Shown: positions 10,841 to 23,631, counted from the first letter of the stretch. The stretch is DNA of 64,000 bases from Heterobilharzia americana (GCA_944470555.2 OX104127.1:45622934-45686933), one strand, 5' to 3'. Numbers and translations: made by a program. The notes: generated by a model from the letters alone, not told the origin.

Positions 10841-10853
10841 TAGTCATATCGAA
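10841..10853 (+). repeat. Target-site duplication, right copy (RTE-A copy 2)
   Basis: Exact match to 7593-7605, directly after the A-rich tail. Confidence 0.92.
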
Positions 10854-11238
10854 GGTAGCTGAACTCCATTAGTCATTTTCAAGACTGCTTCAGATGTTAA
10901 CTTGTTTTTCATAAACAAGCTTAGTTCGAAATTTGCGCAATAAAGTACTGTTAAATGTTCAACGATTAAACAACTTCGTAACGATACATAAATTACACAG
11001 CAACTTAAATCTTGGCACTTTTCGAAAATATTTGTAGAGAATGCTATTTTTAAAAATTAAGAATTAAAATATACTTAACTTTTAAAGATATATTTTGGCA
11101 TATTGTTCATGCTTTCATATACGGCTGTTCAGTAAAATACTGAACACTGGACAGATGAATTCAGCAATGAAAATAAATATGTCGGTTCAACACACAGTAG
11201 TAGTAATGTGCAGTAACATTTTTAAAGTTTTAAAATAT
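10854..11238. other. AT-rich interval, nothing recognised
   Basis: No supported feature. Confidence 0.45.
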
Positions 11239-12045
11239 CTAAATTAGACCAAATAAAATGATTTTTCGAAGTTTTATATGTTGAATAAACTTAAAGAAAA
11301 TATTAGATAGTTTGAACAAAAGTGGAATAAAGTCTAACTTCGATTGACATGGTTGCACTTTGTACAGAATTTCGAACAACTTTTCAAAAGGAGTCAAATG
11401 TTCTGAGTTTACCAAGTGTTCTTTTACAGAGTTGGGAATGCATTTCCGTTCTCTCCTTGTCATCCAAGTTGGCTAGTGTTCGCAAGCGCATCTCATAAGC
11501 TAGCATATAATACGGCTGATGTATTCGGCTCCAGAGAAGCAAATAAACTGATGTATGCACAGTGATGTGGCCCATTGTTCCGGTTCATCCTTTGCGTAAC
11601 GACATATGAATTTGCGACAGGAGAATGTGGTTATAAGATTAGCAGCAAAAAGCGATCTGTTGACGGATCTTGATAGTCTCTTTTTGAGTATATCCACCAC
11701 ATTATCTTTCTTGAAATCGAGATTCAATAGTAAAATCTTTTTCGTAGCAGTATGCACGCGTTCCATGGCATTTCTCAGCTCTAGATTCTTATCTATAAAT
11801 TTCAGTGGGTATCCTTTTTTCATCAGGACTTCTCGCAAGTTTTCTGCTTCATCGTGGATAGTATCCTCCGTGTATATTCTTTCTATTTTTGTGAACAGTG
11901 AATTGTTAAGATTCCTCTCTCTGCTCAAAGATATACAGCTTTAAAAATTAATAAACTGTCCACTCCAAGTGAAGTTTCTGTAGATAACACTGACTGAATT
12001 GTCATCTTTTCTCTGGAGTTGGAGTTTGCCATGGCCATCGTAAAC
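11239..12045 (-). pseudogene. Penelope-like element relic: RT thumb region and GIY-YIG endonuclease
   Basis: On the minus strand, frame pieces follow each other in the order expected for the C-terminal half of a Penelope-like protein. First VIYRNFTWSGQF (near 11950-11990), then RNLNNSLFTKIERI and KKGYPLKFIDKNL (11500-11928), then a Cys/His stretch running into GAEYISRI (about 11510-11550), the counterpart of the GIY-YIG motif. The last piece has SVKEHLVNSEH (11239-11463). At least two frameshifts and several stops separate them. The upstream RT core (the YADD-type part) was not found, so this is a truncated, dead copy. Confidence 0.75.
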
Positions 12046-13186
12046 TATCGATCACTCTAGATGACTCACATATGGCGTGACTATTTTTATTCTGCCATCA
12101 TTTTGCTTACTTCTCCATTGCATAACTTTCATTTGGGATGCAATTTTTACTGAGCTTTGACCGGAAGTTACTCTGGAATGCCCTTTCCTTTTTACCATAT
12201 ATTCATTAAAGTACAACTAAGGAAATGATTTCATCGAAACAAAAAATCTTTTTCACTGAAATCATTTTATGTGTTTCCATATATTCAAATGGGATTGTTC
12301 CGGTACATGCAGAATACTACAGGGTTACTTGACAATGTATTTGTTGAAGAAAAAGTCATAATAAAGGCATTAATAAAAAAGGACAATTTTTGTCACACTT
12401 ACAGCCACTCCGTCAAGCCCTAAGATCTAAGAAAAACTTTCCTGATAAGGTTTAGTCGTTGTCTGTATATATCAGACGTTTAATAAACATCTGAAAATAC
12501 AATTCAGTGGTTCATTGTTGACATACTCATCTCTTATTGTGAAGTGCATTGGTTGTCTCTCCAGACTGTTGATTATTATTAAAGACAATTTTTGAAATGT
12601 ACTATCCTCGAAAAGATTTTTACCCGAGAAGTTTTGTCTGAATTTGCCACTTATTGTTATGCTTATGACCACTTATTGCTGAAAAGAGGGTCGAAACACC
12701 TATTCAGTATTCCTTATTTTCCAATGTTTGTGTAACCAGTATCAACTTTTGACACAGAAATATTTGAGGTTAAAAGTTTATTTTGTGATAAGGGTAGAAT
12801 TATTCTCAAAATTCAAAGTTACCTTGAATATAATTACTACACTTGTGTTGGCAGAGCCTAGACAGAAGAAGACAGATACGAATCGATAATGGCGGGGAGA
12901 AGGAAAAAACTAAGATGAATCAAAACAAAACTCAATGTGAAGCCGTTCAGCAGAAGTATTCTAAGCGCATAAACAATTATCAATGTTCTACCTGACTTCG
13001 TGTTACTTCCGGTTAAAAGCTTGACTTTGTAAAGATAAAGCATGAACTTTTTAAGTGAATCGGTAGTTTTCATGTAGATGTTAAATGACTCTATTTATTT
13101 CACGTTGGTATTTATCACGGACTTACATCAGTTGGAGAAACACTGGAAACCTGGGAGCACTAGACAGAAGTAGGAAATATAGACCA
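12046..13186. other. AT-rich interval, nothing firmly recognised
   Basis: Could contain more decayed Penelope-like sequence. No motif is good enough to call. Confidence 0.4.
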
Positions 13187-13420
13187 TTGGATTCTGATCC
13201 AGTGGCTCAGTGGTAACGTACTGGCCAATGAGCCTTTAGGTCCTGGATTCGGTCCCTGAAGGATGGGGTCATGGTTGCACTCTACTGAGAAGTTACATAC
13301 TACGGCGAAACAGCTGTCGAGCGCCCTCAGGTTTCTAATGTTTCTATAATTAATATCAGTCCATGATGAATACCAATATATACCAATATATGGGTCCCTG
13401 ATAACCTCCAAACTGAATTA
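13187..13420 (+). mobile_element. SINE-B repeat, decayed copy
   Basis: CCAGTGGCTCAGTGGTAACG (A-box region) and a B-box-like GGATTCGGTCCC are followed by a damaged hammerhead (CTACTGAGAAG, ACGGCGAAACAGCTGTCG). The usual 3' part, with a GTCCATGATGAATACCA match near 13361, closes the unit. It lacks the 5' head seen in full copies. Confidence 0.7.
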
Positions 13421-14954
13421 AGACTCTATTCCTTGCATCGTCAAAGATGTCTCTAATATTCTTACTTACAAGAAAAGAACATAAACTGATTAATAGGAAC
13501 GAGTTATTTTTATGGTTACTGAATTATCCTCTAGGGTCTAGCTTATTTCCAACAAAAATTCTAAGCTATCTCAGCTCAGCAGTTCTCAGGTCTGTTGTAT
13601 TAGTTTTTGTTAACTAAGTGGTAAATATAGTGTATGCACACGCCAAATAATTTTGACTGATTATGTCAAAAAATCTAAACAAGCAGTTCCAACAGTAGTA
13701 ACAGTAGCAGACCAATTACACTATTACCTAAGTAGGTTGGTGCAAGTAAAACACCTGGCGATCATTTAACTTATTCGTTACCAAGGCCACCAGTGATATA
13801 CACAGATTTATCCAGTTCAGAAAGCTGAATTGTTCGAATAAATGTTATCATGGTTATAAACTCAGTCAATTACTAATAATACTAGTAATTAAATGTATAT
13901 TGCACAGTTTCGTGCTTTCAGTTTGTATGCCATTCATAGTATTACATAGAGCATATATTTCTATATGAACATTTTAACGGATAATAAGAGTTACGGGGAA
14001 ACTTTATATTTGTATTTCACCTACATACGTCTTTCGCAACTAAGATACTGATGAGTGAATCCCATTTAGTATACTTATAACTCTGGAGTTTCTTATCATC
14101 CGTTTGTATTGATTAAAAACGAAAAAGATTTTGGTGAAGGAACTGATTTCTGGATCAACAACTTAAGGTTAGCCAGGAAGGATAAATAACAAGAAATGTA
14201 TTCATTGCAGATGAAAATATCATCTACACTGCTGATTAAGCCCAAGAGGAATTTATTTTAGCAGGGTAATTTAGATGGAATAATATGGGTTCATGTTAAC
14301 ATACAAAATTAAGATACTAGGAAAAATGATTTATCTAGAGGTACTTGTCAGAGAATATTGTAAAACTGTAAAATGTTAAATTCAGTAATTTGTCGATTTG
14401 TTGTCAAACACAACCACATTGATCATTTCTGATATACAGACAGCAGTTAATTACCTGGAGATTTAGTAGGATCATAATATTATATATATATTTCATGAGT
14501 TAATCTCTACATAGTACCTGTTGTTACAGTCATCCACAGTACAGATGAGGATCCGTCAATCAAGTTGTTTGTATTATGGCTACTGAGCGGAGTGGCTGTG
14601 TGCTGCAAGGCCTTGTAGCTTATCGTTTAATGATTTCGCATATTTCCCAAAAAAATATGCATCAAATAGTATCTATGATCAATTTATGCTCTAATACCAG
14701 ACGGGATACCACTTCCTTCAGAATCGTATATACACTACGTTGAAAAATAGTCAATAGTCTCGTGGGAATTATCCAACACGTATCTTACATCCACTCACCC
14801 ACTTTCTAATACGTGCCTTAAATATACTTCACACATTTAGTTAGATGTAATTTACAAAAATGAGCAGTCTCTCTGAAAGACAATGTGAACTCAAATTACA
14901 TTATTTAATTTGTTTAAAAACTTCAGTGCACAAGAGGCCTAAGAGTTAATCCAT
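13421..14954. other. AT-rich interval, nothing recognised
   Basis: About 1.5 kb without a supported gene, repeat match or RNA gene. Confidence 0.4.
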
Positions 14955-15350
14955 TTTGGAGGTTTGTGGGGATTTATTGATTGATTTTAAGTTGGTGTTC
15001 ATCATGGACTGACATCAGCTGGAGAAGCAGTGCAAGCCATGGAGTAGTCGACAGCTGATTTTTCCAAAAATGGGACTTCTCAGAAGTGAGCATCCATGAC
15101 CCCATCCGCCAGGGATCGGACCCTGGACCTTCAGAGTCTATGACCAGCTCGTTACCACTGAGCCACTGGATCAGAATTCGATGGTCCATATTGCTGACCT
15201 CTGTCACTTCCGAATATAGCGCGACCTCCATCCAATACTGTCGATGAGTAACTGTCTTTATGTCCGACTTAGCTGACGTCACCGGTCACGACTTCTTACT
15301 AGAACTTGGGAAATCACCCCTAGAAGCTACTCATCAGTGACCACTAGATT
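14955..15350 (-). mobile_element. SINE-B repeat, near full length, minus strand (left unit of head-to-head pair)
   Basis: Read on the minus strand: head region with AAGTCGTGACCGGTGACG, AGTTACTCATCGACAG, A box in CAGTGGCTCAGTGGTAACG, B box GGGTCCGATCCC, a decayed hammerhead (CTTCTGAGAAGTCCC ... CAGCTGTCGAC), then GATGTCAGTCCATGATGAAC and the 3' end at the TCCCCACAAACCTCCAAAA motif. The stem I partner and the GAAA are lost. Confidence 0.78.
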
Positions 15351-15361
15351 AATTCACTTTT

Positions 15362-15606
15362 GAGATTTGTGGGACTACATCGTGAACTGAAAGAACTAGG
15401 ATATATGAACCATCGGATTCCGACAGAGTGGCTCGATGGTGAGGTGCTGGCCGCTGAACCTGGAATTCCTGGGTTCTATCTCTGGATGGCGGGGTCATGG
15501 GTGCGCACTGCTAAGCAATCACATACCAGGAAGAAAAAGCTATCGAGCGCTCCTGGGTCTCCAATTTTTCTGTCCACGATGAACACCAAACTGAAGTCAA
15601 TAACAC
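15362..15606 (+). mobile_element. SINE-B repeat, plus strand (right unit of head-to-head pair)
   Basis: AGAGTGGCTCGATGGTGAGG and GGGTTCTATCTC stand for the A and B boxes; TGCGCACTGCTAAGCAATC and CAGGAAGAAAAAGCTATCGA are the damaged hammerhead. The copy is divergent from its neighbour at 14955-15350, so the two units are probably separate old insertions placed head to head. Antisense and sense ORFs that run through both are repeat shadows. Confidence 0.72.
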
Positions 15607-16429
15607 TTAATCACTTTAAGTAAAAAATGCATTGTTTATTTTGCAGTTTTAAGTGAAAATATTTCCAACTTTGTCCTCTAAGATGCCTCGAAGGAAAATG
15701 AATCTTGGTAAGAAGTAATAAAATCTTTTTCGTGCGATTTACTGAGTCTGTTCTCTTATATTCCTCTTCCTCTATTTATCATAATGTTAGAAGTTCCCAA
15801 AGTCCAACTTGAACAGTATTTCTCCAGTGTATAAATAAGTTTAGGAATGTGTTATAACGGTAACCGTTATGTGTGTGCACTTGTAACATATTTATGTCTA
15901 GGTGAAACGTACATTAGACTGCTAGTCGACCAAACTGAGTGAAATCAAAAAGATTAAACTGCAGGTCGACCGGATGCGCGTATTTCCACCAATATCCTGA
16001 TTCAGCAACCAGAAGAAAGCAAGAGCAAAGAACTGGAGACACTATTAAATTACGACAGTCATTTATACGCTAAATAGTAATAATAACAGTAATAACTTTA
16101 TTCCAAACGGTTTTTCCTACAATTTGGAATTGTCAGTGTATAATATTGCAATAAAAATGTATACTCCCTTATAACATTTCGAATAGTGTAAATATGGCAA
16201 TTTGAATTATTTAAGTAATACTTGTAACTAGAAAAAATTTTACATTAATGACTAAAGTATTGGAAAGATTGATTGCTTATTGGTATAAAGTTGGTAAGTG
16301 AGTTCTGCCCTAACAATTGTTTCCTAACAAAATATATGTACCAGATAAGGCACAGCCAAATCCTTGTACTCAGCTGTACAAGCGTACAGCCTTACGTAAT
16401 TTGTTCTCGTCCACCCTGAGGAGATACAT
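15607..16429. other. AT-rich interval, nothing recognised
   Basis: No supported feature. Confidence 0.4.
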
Positions 16430-18780
16430 GGAGACAACTATGAATAAACTGGGTACTTAATGTAAATTAAAATAACTGTGGCTAGCTGCTTACCAGAGTT
16501 TAGATGTTTATCAGCTATAGTGTTATTCATTTGGGACAGAGGCACAGCACTGACCCTACTGACGGCTTTTAAAGCTCTACACAATATAAAATAGTCCTTT
16601 TTTAGTGGACCAGAAAAGACCAATGGGGAACAATAGAGAAGAATAGGTAAAATGCAGGAATTAACAGATTGTAAAAGTAGAGGTTGAGTTATACTAGACA
16701 GGCTCAGTTTCTTTATGTAATACGTTAAAAGAAATATTATTGTACAAGTCAACAAGATATGAGACGATCAACAAAGAACAGATGCACATCTCAACCAAAG
16801 ATAGTTAACACTCGATTTGCTTTCAACAGCAATACGACCAAAAACAGGAGTCATGGAACCTAAGCAATTCACACAAGTCCAATTTACGCCCGAGGCTAAG
16901 GTTATCAGTCTGACGCCTAAAATCGTTTGGTCTAAGACCATTTGAGAAAGACTACTGATTAATTCTAGACAAGAAATCACTTAATTGTGAGTTAACTGGC
17001 ACAGAAACTGTCAGGTCATCAGTATACTCAATAAAATTAGTTTCAGCAGAATAAGGCAAATCACGCAAAAGAAAGAAAACAGGAACGGAAATAGTACTAC
17101 ACCTTGAGGCACACCAGCTTCAGTAAGCAATGAAGTGGAGCTCTCCTATTTATAAACAGTACTCCAATTCCTTTCGGAAAAATGAGAGTGCAGCCAGTTT
17201 GTAACCCATGGCTCTGAATGAGCCATGGAAAGTTTATTTAACAAGTGTGGTCTAGGAACAGACTCAGTAGTTGATGTGCAATCCAAGAAGGCACACCAAA
17301 CATACTTAACACCTTAGTCTAGACCAAAAACGGTATTATGATACAAGTGAGCGGCAGCATCTGAACTACTTCTCCAGTGTCTGTAAGCCGACTGTTCAAG
17401 ATCACTGAAAGCCCTAAATGAAGGCCCAGGCACAAGTAGAAGTAATTTCTTCACTGTCTTCAAAAAAGGGGAAGTTATATGGATGAGTTGAAAATTAACG
17501 TCTGTCCAGAAGATAACTTAGGCACAAGTATAACTTTAATCAACTTCCAAGCAGCGGGCATTGCACTTTTGGAAAACGATGCATTGAAGATATCTCTAGG
17601 AAGATGACATAAAATATCTGTATATTTTCTAAATATAGTACTCGAAGTACCATAAAAACCTAGGTTTTGGGTTGGATTCAAGGATTTGAGACAATTAAAA
17701 ACGTCATTTGAATTAGAACCAGGGAAGTAACTATCCATTTGACTACAGACACTAGAAAGGATAAAATCAACTTGCCGACGTATTGTGACTGGTTTAACGT
17801 CCAAACATCAAAACAAACTTCTTGAGTTATGTTTTCTACCAGTAAGCTCTTTAAATAATTGCCATTTATTGAAAGAGTTCTTGTACGATAGAAACTCCTG
17901 GTTGTATATCGTATTTAGACGTTACATTTTAGACTTAATTAGGCAGCTAAGTCTCTTAATGCTAGGGTGAACTCTCACTAAATATAACCCTTCCTTTTCT
18001 TTCCGGAGCTTCTTGAGATGAGGAGAGGAAAGTCTGTCAAATCTTATGCAGATTGTCTGAGCAGAATAGCATATGTCGAGACAGAATCTGAAATAGCTTG
18101 TGATATTAGTGATCCTGTTGTCTAAAACTTCACCGGTAAATATATTCCAGTCTGTTTCTTCAAGCATGCTTCTGAAATGCAGTGTATTGTTCTGTGAGTA
18201 GCACGTGTACTGGATTTTCTTGGAAAGGTAACCAAAAGCCTTCTAATGTAACTCACCATACATTTTGGACAAAATGCGCACAATACAGTGGTCAGAATTC
18301 AGTAGTGGAGTTCGTTTACGGGATTCATATTTGCCAGAGTCATTTTTAAATGCTAAATATGATGTGTTGACAAGATAAGTAGAAAATTTAACCATATTTT
18401 CATTATCTGCAGTCACATAAATTGAAATTTTAACAGACTATAAATCAGAGCGCCGAATTCGCTGGATTCATTAGCGAAAATTGATAAATCTGAGAAACTG
18501 TAATCAGGTATGGCATAAATGTTTGTTATATATATCTGTTTGGATTTAGTTGAGTGTTTAGGATAACATTTATTGGTAATACAGTCAATTTTGTCGTCAG
18601 AGAAGCTAAAGTATGTACTGTTTGGAGGTGGATCAATTTGTATTGACGAATGTTGCTGCTACACCCTCACCATACTATTTCGTAGAAAAACACCGGTCTT
18701 GTCAAAATAAATTCAAACCATTTAAACAAACTAAATCATCATCATCCAGCTTATGAAGCCATGTTTCCTGTAGTATTATT
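16430..18780 (-). pseudogene. CR1/Jockey-type non-LTR retrotransposon relic
   Basis: Minus-strand pieces of a reverse transcriptase in correct order. FNASFSKSAMPAAWKLIKV (17475-17804) fits the finger region. EAGVPQGVVLFPFL (near 17085-17140) is the GxPQG motif. IEYTDDLTVSVPV (16991-17035) is the catalytic [YF]xDD box with YTDD. LLYCSPLVFSG and KAVSRVSAVP (16438-16755) fit the thumb and C-terminal part. Frames are interrupted by several stops and shifts. The part toward 18780 probably includes upstream linker or endonuclease sequence but I cannot read a diagnostic motif there. It differs clearly from the RTE-A and RTE-B families. Confidence 0.7.
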
Positions 18781-19284
18781 ACACCCTACTGCTATAAGCA
18801 TTAGTGGGCAAGAGAGACTGAAAGTAATCAACCTTCTTGCAGAGCGACAGGTTATGATTTAAAAAAAGTACGAGAATACATAATTTGATTAGATGATATA
18901 ATTCAGTGATTAAAACAGTATAGAAAAGGAAAATTTGATACAATATATTCCGTGAAAAACTAAGGTAGCGCAAAGTTCAAACAGGCCGTGAAGGCAAAGT
19001 AGATATTATATGACCGTCAAATGAAGAAGTCAGTCATGAATAATATACAAGTAAGCAGTTAGTCAGTTTCTACCGCAACTAGCAAGGTTTCCCTAGCATT
19101 TACTTTCAAAAAATGCATTTGAGTAATTTACCAAACTGTTGCTAACCAGTAAACAACTGATAAATATTTGCTGATATACTTGTAATTCTCTGTTGTTACA
19201 TTGGATAGAATTGTTCGACCTCTGTTGTAATATGGGCTCCTATGCAAATGTCTTGATGTTGCCTGAATACAAGAGGTGATTATC
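18781..19284. other. AT-rich interval, nothing recognised
   Basis: No supported feature. Confidence 0.4.
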
Positions 19285-19445
19285 GTGCCTCAGTGGCCTA
19301 GTGGATTACGCTGTGGCGTTTGAAGCTATGGGTCACGGCTTCGAGTCTCAGTAGGAACAACATTCGCTGGGGTGCGCTTATATCCAGCTGACAGGTCTCA
19401 GATAGGACGAAACGTGCATCCTGGATTCCTCTGCTAGCCACGACC
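19285..19445 (+). mobile_element. SM-alpha-like Pol III repeat with best-preserved Pol III boxes of its family
   Basis: A box TGGCCTAGTGG (19294-19304) and B box GGCTTCGAGTCT (19337-19348) sit 43 bases apart, as in a tRNA gene. The hammerhead-like fold at 19382-19426 has a perfect stem I (ATCCAG / CTGGAT), stem II (GTCT...GGAC), GAAAC and ATC as cleavage triplet. The core is CTGACAG: G8 is A and A9 is G, so it should not cleave. Confidence 0.8.
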
Positions 19446-20597
19446 AAGTAAATTACCACAATTAACTGAAAAAGTTACGAAAGTTTGGCTTATATTTGCA
19501 TCGATTCAGCAAATCATCATTAACAACCAATCAGACACACTATGATGCAGTAGACTCATCTTACAATCAACTCTTTGGTTAGGTAAGAAATTTAAAATTA
19601 CTAGGTTTTGAGAACCATGAGTCATACTATTCCTCATTTTTTCAATCGCTTTTCTATAAACCATCAAGGTCTTATATGCTATTAACATCGAGTTTTGTTT
19701 GAGAATAGTTGAAAGTTTCGGTAATGATCTTCAACAGTTGCCAGTGTTTTCGAGCTCTTACTTTACTATTGAAGTCATTTCCTGACAGACCAGATATATT
19801 ACGCTCAGGCAATAAACACAACCGGTCCGTACATACTGTAGTCAGGTTAGCGAAAGAATGAGTTTAAATGACCACTGAACTACTGTTTTAGAAGGTAGTA
19901 TACGTAGAAAAAAAGCCCTTCATGTTACTAAAACATAAGCGTCACCTATCAATATATATTTAAGTGATTAATTGATGCCTCATTATACAAACAGTTCAAG
20001 GTTGGGTTTTCGACTGATTCTATATGACTGAAAACAGATCTGAACACCATTCATTGATTCAATACTCGAAAGATATTATTAGTTAATTATCAATTACTGC
20101 CATTATAGTGTCTATCTTTAAGTATGCATATCTAAAAGAGTAAACTGAAGAGGAAAAACAATTATCGAAAACTTTCCAGGTTAATATAATCATTATCATT
20201 TATATTATCATTCCGCGACAATATTCATGGGATTTAGCTTTATTTTTCTCCTTCCAGTCTACTTGTTTTAATCACAAAACCCGAAATCATCAGAAGAAAC
20301 AGTAAGAATAAGAAGAACTGTTCCTGGCTGGTTAGGAATTTCTACCGAACAAACTGTTCTGAAATCTTTACATTATATTCTCAGTACTGAATAGCACAAT
20401 ATTTGGTCAACTGAAGAAAGTGGAAGGTCAACCAAACTGAAAACTGTCTTCGTCATGAAATGACATCAGATAGGAGTTAGCTGGAAAATCACAGACATTT
20501 GTAAACTTTTTTAAAACTGTGTTTAACTTCGCTTTCTTCTGAAACTGAAAAAAATGTTTGACAGAGTCAATAAACACTCCTGTTGGTATTTCTGTAC
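19446..20597. other. AT-rich interval, nothing recognised
   Basis: No supported feature. Confidence 0.4.
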
Positions 20598-20930
20598 TAG
20601 AACTCTGGAAACTCATCATGGACCGACATCAACTGGAGAAAAACTGGAAACCTGAGAGCATTCGACTGTTGTTTCTTCCTAGTTTGGGACTCCTCAGCAG
20701 TGGGCACCCAGTACCCCGCCCTTCAGGGATCAAACGCAGGGTTTTTAGGTCCTACGAACAATACGTTACCGCCCAGCCATTGTACTGGAATCCAATAGTC
20801 CGTTTCAGTTCAGGATACAGTGTGACCTCCACCCAATACTGCAGATGAGTAACTGTCCTCATTTTCGACTCGGTTGACCCCACCGGTCACGACTTCTGAC
20901 CTCTCAAAGTTAGTCTCCAATTTGGACTAG
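20598..20930 (-). mobile_element. SINE-B repeat, near full length, minus strand
   Basis: On the minus strand: head with AGAAGTCGTGACCGGTGGGG, AGTTACTCATCTGCAGTATT, decayed A and B boxes, then a hammerhead-like region whose core CTGAGGA and GTCCC are intact (near 20685-20705) but whose stem I partner (CGAATGC) and stem II partner (GGAA) are mutated. Confidence 0.75.
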
Positions 20931-20937
20931 AATTATT

Positions 20938-21055
20938 TAGTTTGGAGGTTTGTGAAAATTACTTATTGATTTCAGGTTGGTATTCATCATGGGCTGACAT
21001 CATTTGGAGAAACATTGGAACCACTGGACAGCTTTTTCGCCCTGCTGTGGGATTC
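20938..21055 (-). mobile_element. SINE-B repeat, 3' fragment, minus strand
   Basis: Starts at the family's 3' end (TTTGGAGGTTTGTGAAAATT) and runs to a broken hammerhead (ACCACTGGACAGC, TTTTTCGCCC). Directly abuts the copy at 20598-20930 in the same orientation. Confidence 0.65.
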
Positions 21056-22112
21056 CATATTACATATTTCAGTAGGATCGACCTGATTTGTTTATGACCA
21101 CTTGTACTACATGATTTTGAGATAATTTCCGATCTGTCTAACTAAATAGTCTTACCACATGTTTGAGTACCATTCTACACAAAGCTATGAGTGATGAAAA
21201 GTGGAAGTATTTAAGTTGGATGTCAAAAATTGGTCGGTTAAAATATAATGTATTTATGTACACTTTTTATAAGTGAACTTCGTCAGTGAAACACTTTGCT
21301 GTTCAACTGGAGTGACAAAACACTATACTGCATAGTCTGGTCCCCGTAGCAACTGGTAGGTACTCTGTTATTATTTGATCGGAGGGTTCGATATGACTAT
21401 TGATATATAACGGGGAGTTGAGATTTGGTGACTTAAATTAAGCATCTTTGGCCTGAAAACTTGAAGTCTGTGGGATACACGTGATAAAAACTTGACAGAG
21501 GAGTGAGATATGCACTCAAACTCCCCTTCGTATATTCTATTCAACTAAAATTGTAATCATAATACCTAGTAATATGAAACCTAATTCTGAAGTTTTGTAA
21601 AGCATATTTGCAACAATCTAATGGTAAGCATGGTGCATTGGCATAATAAGTCATATATCACTGTATTCCTGACAAAAAGGATTTTGACCAACACAGAGGA
21701 TAAGTGAAAAGCATCTTTACTACTTGACCATCAATTCTTGAAAATTTCGGCAATTGTTTAGATTATCCTATGCAGACTGTTGAAAGAAGAGTACTTGAAT
21801 CGCAAAGAAAGGTAAAGATTAGCATAGATTTCAAATTTAACTTAGTAATACATTTAAACAATGACAAAAATGCGTGGTTCGCTAATTTGCAAGAAAAATT
21901 CATCTTAATGTCATATTACTTCGTTTATAGTTGCAGAGCATCATTACAAACCAAATTATATTACTTTTTATCATTTGGTGGTGAATTATTGAACAGCGTC
22001 GCATGCACATTTTCAATGTCCAATAAACAAATGAATACTTTTTACTGGACAAGCTACTTTTTCAGAGAAACTTTATTTGTTGATGTTTACACATGAGTGG
22101 GTGGGTAGAATC
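21056..22112. other. AT-rich interval, nothing recognised
   Basis: A 108-codon ORF at 21770-22096 has no recognisable motif and the base composition of its surroundings. I do not call it a gene. Confidence 0.4.
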
Positions 22113-22129
22113 GCTCTCTCTCTCTCCTC

Positions 22130-22132
<3 letters not shown>

Positions 22133-22182
<50 letters not shown>
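22133..22182. repeat. (TA)25 microsatellite
   Basis: Fifty bases of perfect TA dinucleotide, preceded by a CT-rich run at 22113-22126. Confidence 0.95.
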
Positions 22183-22187
<5 letters not shown>

Positions 22188-22664
22188 GGTGCGAGATAGT
22201 CTTTTCCAATAAAGAGTACAGATAATGTGTATTGAAGGACACTCTGTTGAAGAGAACACTTCAAGTTAGAATACGTAGTTTGAACGAAACACAAAAACAG
22301 AAAGACTGAATATAAGATGAATCATTCACTCTGCAATTGTACACAGAGACAAAAACATACTGGAGATAAACAAAGAGAGGTAGACAGAGAGAGAGAAAAA
22401 GGAAGACATTGGTTTCATATTTCCACTTGGGTTTATATGTTTTTATTTGGTTGACTGATATCCCATTAACCTATATATTGTTTGGTCTTCACATTTATGC
22501 AACTCAATATATCAAGCAGAAAATGTAACGGAACACCTAACGATATTTTACTACCTAGATTCAAATAGTGTAAATGAGATCAGAGATCGTGTTACCTCAC
22601 TGAACTTCCCAGTGTTTGACTGAATAGTAAAAGTAGCCTTCCAAATAACAACAAGAAAAAGATC

Positions 22665-22915
22665 GTGATAAGTACAATCTATTCGACTTGGATTCCAACC
22701 CAATGGCTCAATAGCAACGTGCTGGTCACAGAACCTGAAGTTCCTGGGTTCGATTCCTAAGGGGTTGGGTACGCACTGGTGAGGAGTCACATACTAGAAC
22801 GAAACAGCTGTCCAGTGCTCCCAGGCTTGTAATATCTCTCTAACTGATGACAGTCCATGATGAATGCCAACCTGGAATCAATGAATGGATCCCTTCGAAC
22901 CTCCAAACTGAATGA
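22665..22915 (+). mobile_element. SINE-B repeat with nearly complete hammerhead
   Basis: A box CAATGGCTCAATAGCAACG and B box GGGTTCGATTCC lead into the hammerhead at 22773-22817. Stem I GCACTG / CAGTGC is perfect, GAAA and ACAGCTGTC are intact. Two defects: C3 of the core is G (GTGAGGA) and stem II has lost pairs (GTCA / GAAC). The family 3' part with CAGTCCATGATGAATGCCAA follows. Flank 3' of the repeat has CCTCCAAACTGAATGAAGAC, as at 13416. Confidence 0.75.
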
Positions 22916-23398
22916 AGACCATTGGTTTCCTAATTTTGAAATATCTTAAGTCCTATTAACCATTGTACTTTTAGACTGTATACAGCTGAAGAGTATTCAT
23001 GAAAGAAAATGATGATAACATTTTTATTCTGCGAATTTCGTCCTTCTTGCTTTGCCCAAGAGATCTAACAGAATGAGATTTGATAGATGCTGTTGATTCA
23101 TAATTCAAGATTTACTATCATCCACTTCCGTGTGAAATCGCTAAAAGCAGTGAATTTTTGCACATTTTATATTCTGCTTGTGGGCAAAGCGGTGTAGAAA
23201 CGCATAGTACTGCAGTGAAATATTTTTTATTTACAAAAAAGTAGTCTACAAGCATATTTCAAGTTTTCTCATATCTTATAAGAGAATTTTGGGAAATTGA
23301 AGTGAACGTTTCTTTCTCCCACTTTCTCTCTCTCACATACACACACACACACACGTGCACACATACTATTGCGGGTTAATTTTAAATGGAAAGAAAAT
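22916..23398. other. AT-rich interval with short CA repeat
   Basis: An (AC)n run lies at about 23339-23354 after a CT-rich run. Nothing else recognised. Confidence 0.5.
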
Positions 23399-23625
23399 GA
23401 AACCTGGGAGCACTGGACAGCTGTCTCGTCCTAGTATGGGACCCCTCAGCAGTGCGCACCCACCACCCCACCAGCAGGGATCGAACCCGCGACCTCCAGG
23501 TTCCGTGGCAAGCACGTTACCATTGAGCCACTGGGTCAGAACCCAATGCTCCATATTTCCAACTTCTGTTAGCTCACAATATAACGCAACCACCACCCAA
23601 TGTCATCGTTGAGTAACTGTCCTCA
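23399..23625 (-). mobile_element. SINE-B repeat, minus strand, left arm of a 216-bp palindrome
   Basis: Contains A box, B box (GGGTTCGATCCC on the minus strand) and hammerhead at 23410-23455. Stem I is perfect, but GAAA has become GAGA and A9 is G (CTGAGGG). It is nearly identical to 23719-23934 of the next copy, in inverted orientation (positions sum to 47344). Truncated at its 5' side at TGAGGACAG. Confidence 0.85.
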
Positions 23626-23631
23626 ATTGAA

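Noticed and set aside
12680..12710. Hammerhead-like CTGAAAAGAGGGTCGAAAC
   Set aside because: CUGA and GAAA are close together but stem II and stem I cannot be built.
19285..19350. Possible true tRNA gene
   Set aside because: A and B boxes are good but no acceptor stem or cloverleaf could be folded; the sequence belongs to the SM-alpha repeat.
21770..22096. 108-codon plus-strand ORF
   Set aside because: No motif; composition of non-coding DNA.
22073..22294. Minus-strand ORF with a long Tyr-Ile repeat
   Set aside because: It is only the translation of the (TA)25 microsatellite.
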